Assembly: GCF_004912275.1 (NCBI RefSeq)
Contig: NZ_STGY01000024.1
Location: 1 to 62,268, forward strand
Origin: Glycomyces buryatensis
GTDB taxonomy: Bacteria > Actinomycetota > Actinomycetes > Mycobacteriales > Micromonosporaceae
DNA length: 62,268 nucleotides
Reading direction: 5' to 3'
The notes below the pieces were generated by a model, which worked only from the letters and a program-made list of their open reading frames with translations, had not been told where the DNA came from and searched no databases. Positions within the stretch are counted from its first letter, which is position 1; every line of letters starts with the position of its first letter. Shown piece by piece: positions 60,462 through 62,268 of this stretch. A program made the position numbers and the translations under genes.

Positions 60462-61421
60462 TCAGACCCGGATGTCGCCCTCGCACTTGCCGCTGGGGAT
60501 CGGGTCGGCGGCGGCCCACTCCAGGTAGCGGACCGTCTTGTCGAAGATCCGATTGATCTCGATCATGAGCTGCGCGGCCTGGAGGTAGATTCGCGCGGCC
60601 TGGATCGCCATCTGGAGCACCTCCAAGAGGGCCCGGTTGATCTGGAGACAGGCGGTGACGACCGCTCCGACCGCGGTGACCGGATTGAGCAGCGCCTCGG
60701 CGCAGGCGATTACATTGTTGACGGTATCGATCATCATCTGGCGGGCCCGGCCGAACAGCCGCTTGGCGAAGTCCGCCGTCAATGCCATGAGCGTCGAGAC
60801 TCCGGACGAGAGCTGGGCGCACACCTCGATGACGTTCTGGAACTCTCCCAGTCGTTTCTCAGCGCCCGCACAGGCCTCGCCCTCCCAAGCGGGGACGAGC
60901 TGCTGGTTGGTGAGTTTGCCGATCTCCTCGCCGACCTCTATGAGCGCCTTGCCCGTCGAGTCCCACATGAGACCCGACACCGCGATGCGTTCCTCATTGC
61001 CGGTGAATACATTGAGCGCGTCTTGGAGCGGCTGGAAGTAGCCGGTCATGAAGTCCAGGCCCGCGCCGGCGAGCGAGGAGCCGATGAAGGCAGCCGGGGG
61101 CAGTTTGCTCGTCGCTCCCTCGTAGGCGGCAAAACTCGCGTCCACCAGGAGGTTGATGTCCGTCTGGAGGCCCAGCACCGCCTGGACCTGCGCCAGTGCG
61201 TCATCGAGGGTGGCCTTGCCGTCGAAGAGCTTTGCAAAGCGTTCGTTGCTGGCTTTGCGGTTGTCATCGATGCTGATGAGATTGGAGATGATCGGCAGCT
61301 TCTTGTAGGCGGCCTCGCGGGAGCCGTCATACGATCCCGCGGTATCGCCCTTTATGCCGGTGGCCTCCCCGAAATCGGTGTGGCGCGGTGCCTTCGACAG
61401 ATCCACTACTCCCTCGGACAT
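60462..61421 (-). CDS. WXG-like type VII secretion-associated protein
   Basis: 319 residues, mostly helical. A central AWEGEACAGAEKRLGEF segment (about 180) carries a WxG motif, and long amphipathic helices follow (LTADFAKRLFGRARQMM to LQINRALLEVLQMAIQAA). The C-terminus is Cys/Asp-containing and short. It resembles the large WXG100-superfamily proteins encoded next to EspC-like partners. It may be a secreted structural or toxin-carrier protein; no toxin domain is seen. Its ATG overlaps the stop of the partner gene (TGATG). Confidence 0.72.
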   Translation of the reverse strand: MSEGVVDLSKAPRHTDFGEATGIKGDTAGSYDGSREAAYKKLPIISNLISIDDNRKASNERFAKLFDGKATLDDALAQVQAVLGLQTDINLLVDASFAAYEGATSKLPPAAFIGSSLAGAGLDFMTGYFQPLQDALNVFTGNEERIAVSGLMWDSTGKALIEVGEEIGKLTNQQLVPAWEGEACAGAEKRLGEFQNVIEVCAQLSSGVSTLMALTADFAKRLFGRARQMMIDTVNNVIACAEALLNPVTAVGAVVTACLQINRALLEVLQMAIQAARIYLQAAQLMIEINRIFDKTVRYLEWAAADPIPSGKCEGDIRV

Positions 61422-61747
61422 CAACGCCCCCCACCGAATTCGCCGTCCCACTGTCCAAAGGCCTCGCAGGTATCACCGTCGGCCTGGTCGTAGTCGTCCG
61501 CGCAGTCGGTGATCCGCTTCGCGACCCCTGCCGCCGCCGGACTCAGCCTGCCGAGGATCTCCCGGACCTTGTCCGCACACTGGGAGTACGGCTGCGAGAA
61601 CGGCACGCCGACCGTGCCCCACATCCACCAGTCCGGATCGGCGTCGGCCACGTACGCCACGACCTCATCGAGATCGGCGGTCAGCGCGGCGAGCCCGGTG
61701 GCCGCCTCCCCGATGCATGCCGTCTCGACGCAGAACCCATCACTCAT
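61421..61747 (-). CDS. EspC/WXG100-like type VII secretion target
   Basis: 108 residues, helix-turn-helix hairpin with CIGEAATGLAALTADLDEVV, the WWMWG turn at about 41-45, and YSQCADKVREILGRLSPAAAG. Like other type VII targets it has no signal peptide. Strong ribosome site (AAGGAGC, 8 nt) before ATG at 61747. It is the first gene of the pair with the 319-residue protein; no EccC-type secretion gene is inside the window. Confidence 0.75.
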   Translation of the reverse strand: MSDGFCVETACIGEAATGLAALTADLDEVVAYVADADPDWWMWGTVGVPFSQPYSQCADKVREILGRLSPAAAGVAKRITDCADDYDQADGDTCEAFGQWDGEFGGGR

Positions 61748-62268
61748 CGCCCGCTCCTTCGCGCTCGGCCCGGGGCGCCGCCCCTCACGAACGGCCCCTC
61801 CGGCTGGAAACCCCATGCTGGTCCGACCCGCCACCGATCCATCCCCGTTCCATCCCGGTTCCGGTCCGGCCTTGCGATCGTGGCCAGCTCGGCCTGTAAT
61901 CACGGACTAGTGGCATTGCTGTTCGGTGTGGGTGGCGGATTCGCAGGCGGGTTTGCTGGTGGTGTTGTTGCGCTTGGGGAGGCCTGCATTGGGGGTGGGG
62001 GCGCTGGCGGGGCGGTGTCGGTGGATGGCCGGGCTGCACTAAAGGCGGCAGCGACAAAGGCGTGGGAGGGGTCTGTGTTCGTTGGCGGGGCGAGGCTCCC
62101 GGGGTCCCGCCGAGGGTTCGGGGCGGGGTTCGGGGCGGGGTTTCGGGGGTCGGGCGGGCGACCTGCCCGGCTGGGTGCGGGATGCGGGGAGCGGAGCGGC
62201 GGCCGGCGGCAGTTATGGCGAGACGTATTGTGCTGCAACCACTCCACGAGGCGGATGTGACCGGCGTC
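61748..62268. other. Non-coding region at window end
   Basis: About 520 bp upstream of the EspC-like gene. Open frames here are Gly/Ala- or Pro-rich with no family signature. It contains copy B of the dispersed repeat and a short GGTTCGGGGCG-type direct repetition near 62115-62150. Confidence 0.6.
61925..62100 (-). repeat. Dispersed repeat, copy B
   Basis: Reverse-complement counterpart of 409-590. On the minus strand it runs from GGGAGCCTCGCC through the shared 19-mer GCAGCCCGGCCATCCACCG to CCACCCACACC. It lies in the same kind of non-coding, GC-rich setting as copy A. Confidence 0.6.

Noticed and set aside
61388..62260. Plus-strand open frame through the window end
   Set aside because: It crosses the antisense of the type VII pair and then low-complexity Gly/Ala sequence inside the dispersed repeat.
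1..62268. CRISPR arrays, rRNA, tRNA, complete insertion sequences
   Set aside because: I looked for regularly spaced repeats, tRNA-like arms and paired terminal repeats and saw none; only an IS982 fragment is present.

Overview
The window is very GC-rich DNA from an actinomycete. The evidence is a SARP-type regulator, many Tat and lipoprotein signal peptides, a mycothiol-dependent isomerase-type protein, WXG100/EspC-like type VII secretion proteins, GTG/TTG starts and tightly overlapping operons. A soil or plant-associated member of the Glycomycetaceae or a related family would fit, but the family-level guess rests on gene content only. No rRNA, tRNA or CRISPR array was seen.

Region 1 (1-3577): a non-coding stretch carrying one copy of a dispersed repeat, a SARP/BTAD regulator without an NB-ARC domain, and a divergent haloacetate-dehalogenase-like hydrolase. 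Region 2 (3585-24633) is a plant-polysaccharide locus. A LacI regulator is followed by a promoter carrying two tandem operators (GTGAA-NN-TTCAC), an ATPase-less sugar ABC importer (two permeases and a lipoprotein), and a GH2 glycosidase. Next come three paralogous alginate-lyase-family polysaccharide lyases and a GH28-like beta-helix enzyme. Two of the lyases share a promoter and a 51-nt leader conserved at 47 of 51 positions. Next to these are a lipoprotein sugar dehydrogenase, a secreted cutinase/PET-hydrolase homologue, another esterase, and an unusual acetyltransferase fused to an alpha-toroid domain.

Region 3 (24838-27300): a TRM11-type methyltransferase, then a secreted Nep1-like (NPP1) protein lying between a decayed IS982-family transposase and a decayed LacI gene. 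Region 4 (27407-34220) is a compact five-gene set: a trypsin-co-occurring (trypco2) protein, a trypsin-NTPase-TPR protein, a membrane J-like/TPR protein, a lidless Hsp70 and a divergent GrpE. It looks like a chaperone-linked conflict or signalling system.

Region 5 (34680-46268) is an eight-gene, overlapping operon: a Dpp-type oligopeptide importer, proline iminopeptidase, Xaa-Pro aminopeptidase and a GH127 beta-L-arabinofuranosidase, followed by a GntR/FCD regulator. The combination suggests uptake and breakdown of arabinosylated hydroxyproline-rich peptides such as those from plant extensins. This is the most coherent new functional hypothesis in the window.

Region 6 (46450-62268): housekeeping and accessory genes. 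These are an HD phosphohydrolase, a metallophosphoesterase, a barstar-like protein with an overlapping partner, a giant MnxG-like multicopper oxidase, a DinB/MDMPI protein, a DUF2182 membrane protein, an MFS exporter, a PhoX phosphatase behind a PHO-box-like repeat, an SDR, an HSL-type esterase and a type VII secretion-like pair. The far end holds a second, inverted copy of the dispersed repeat seen at the start.
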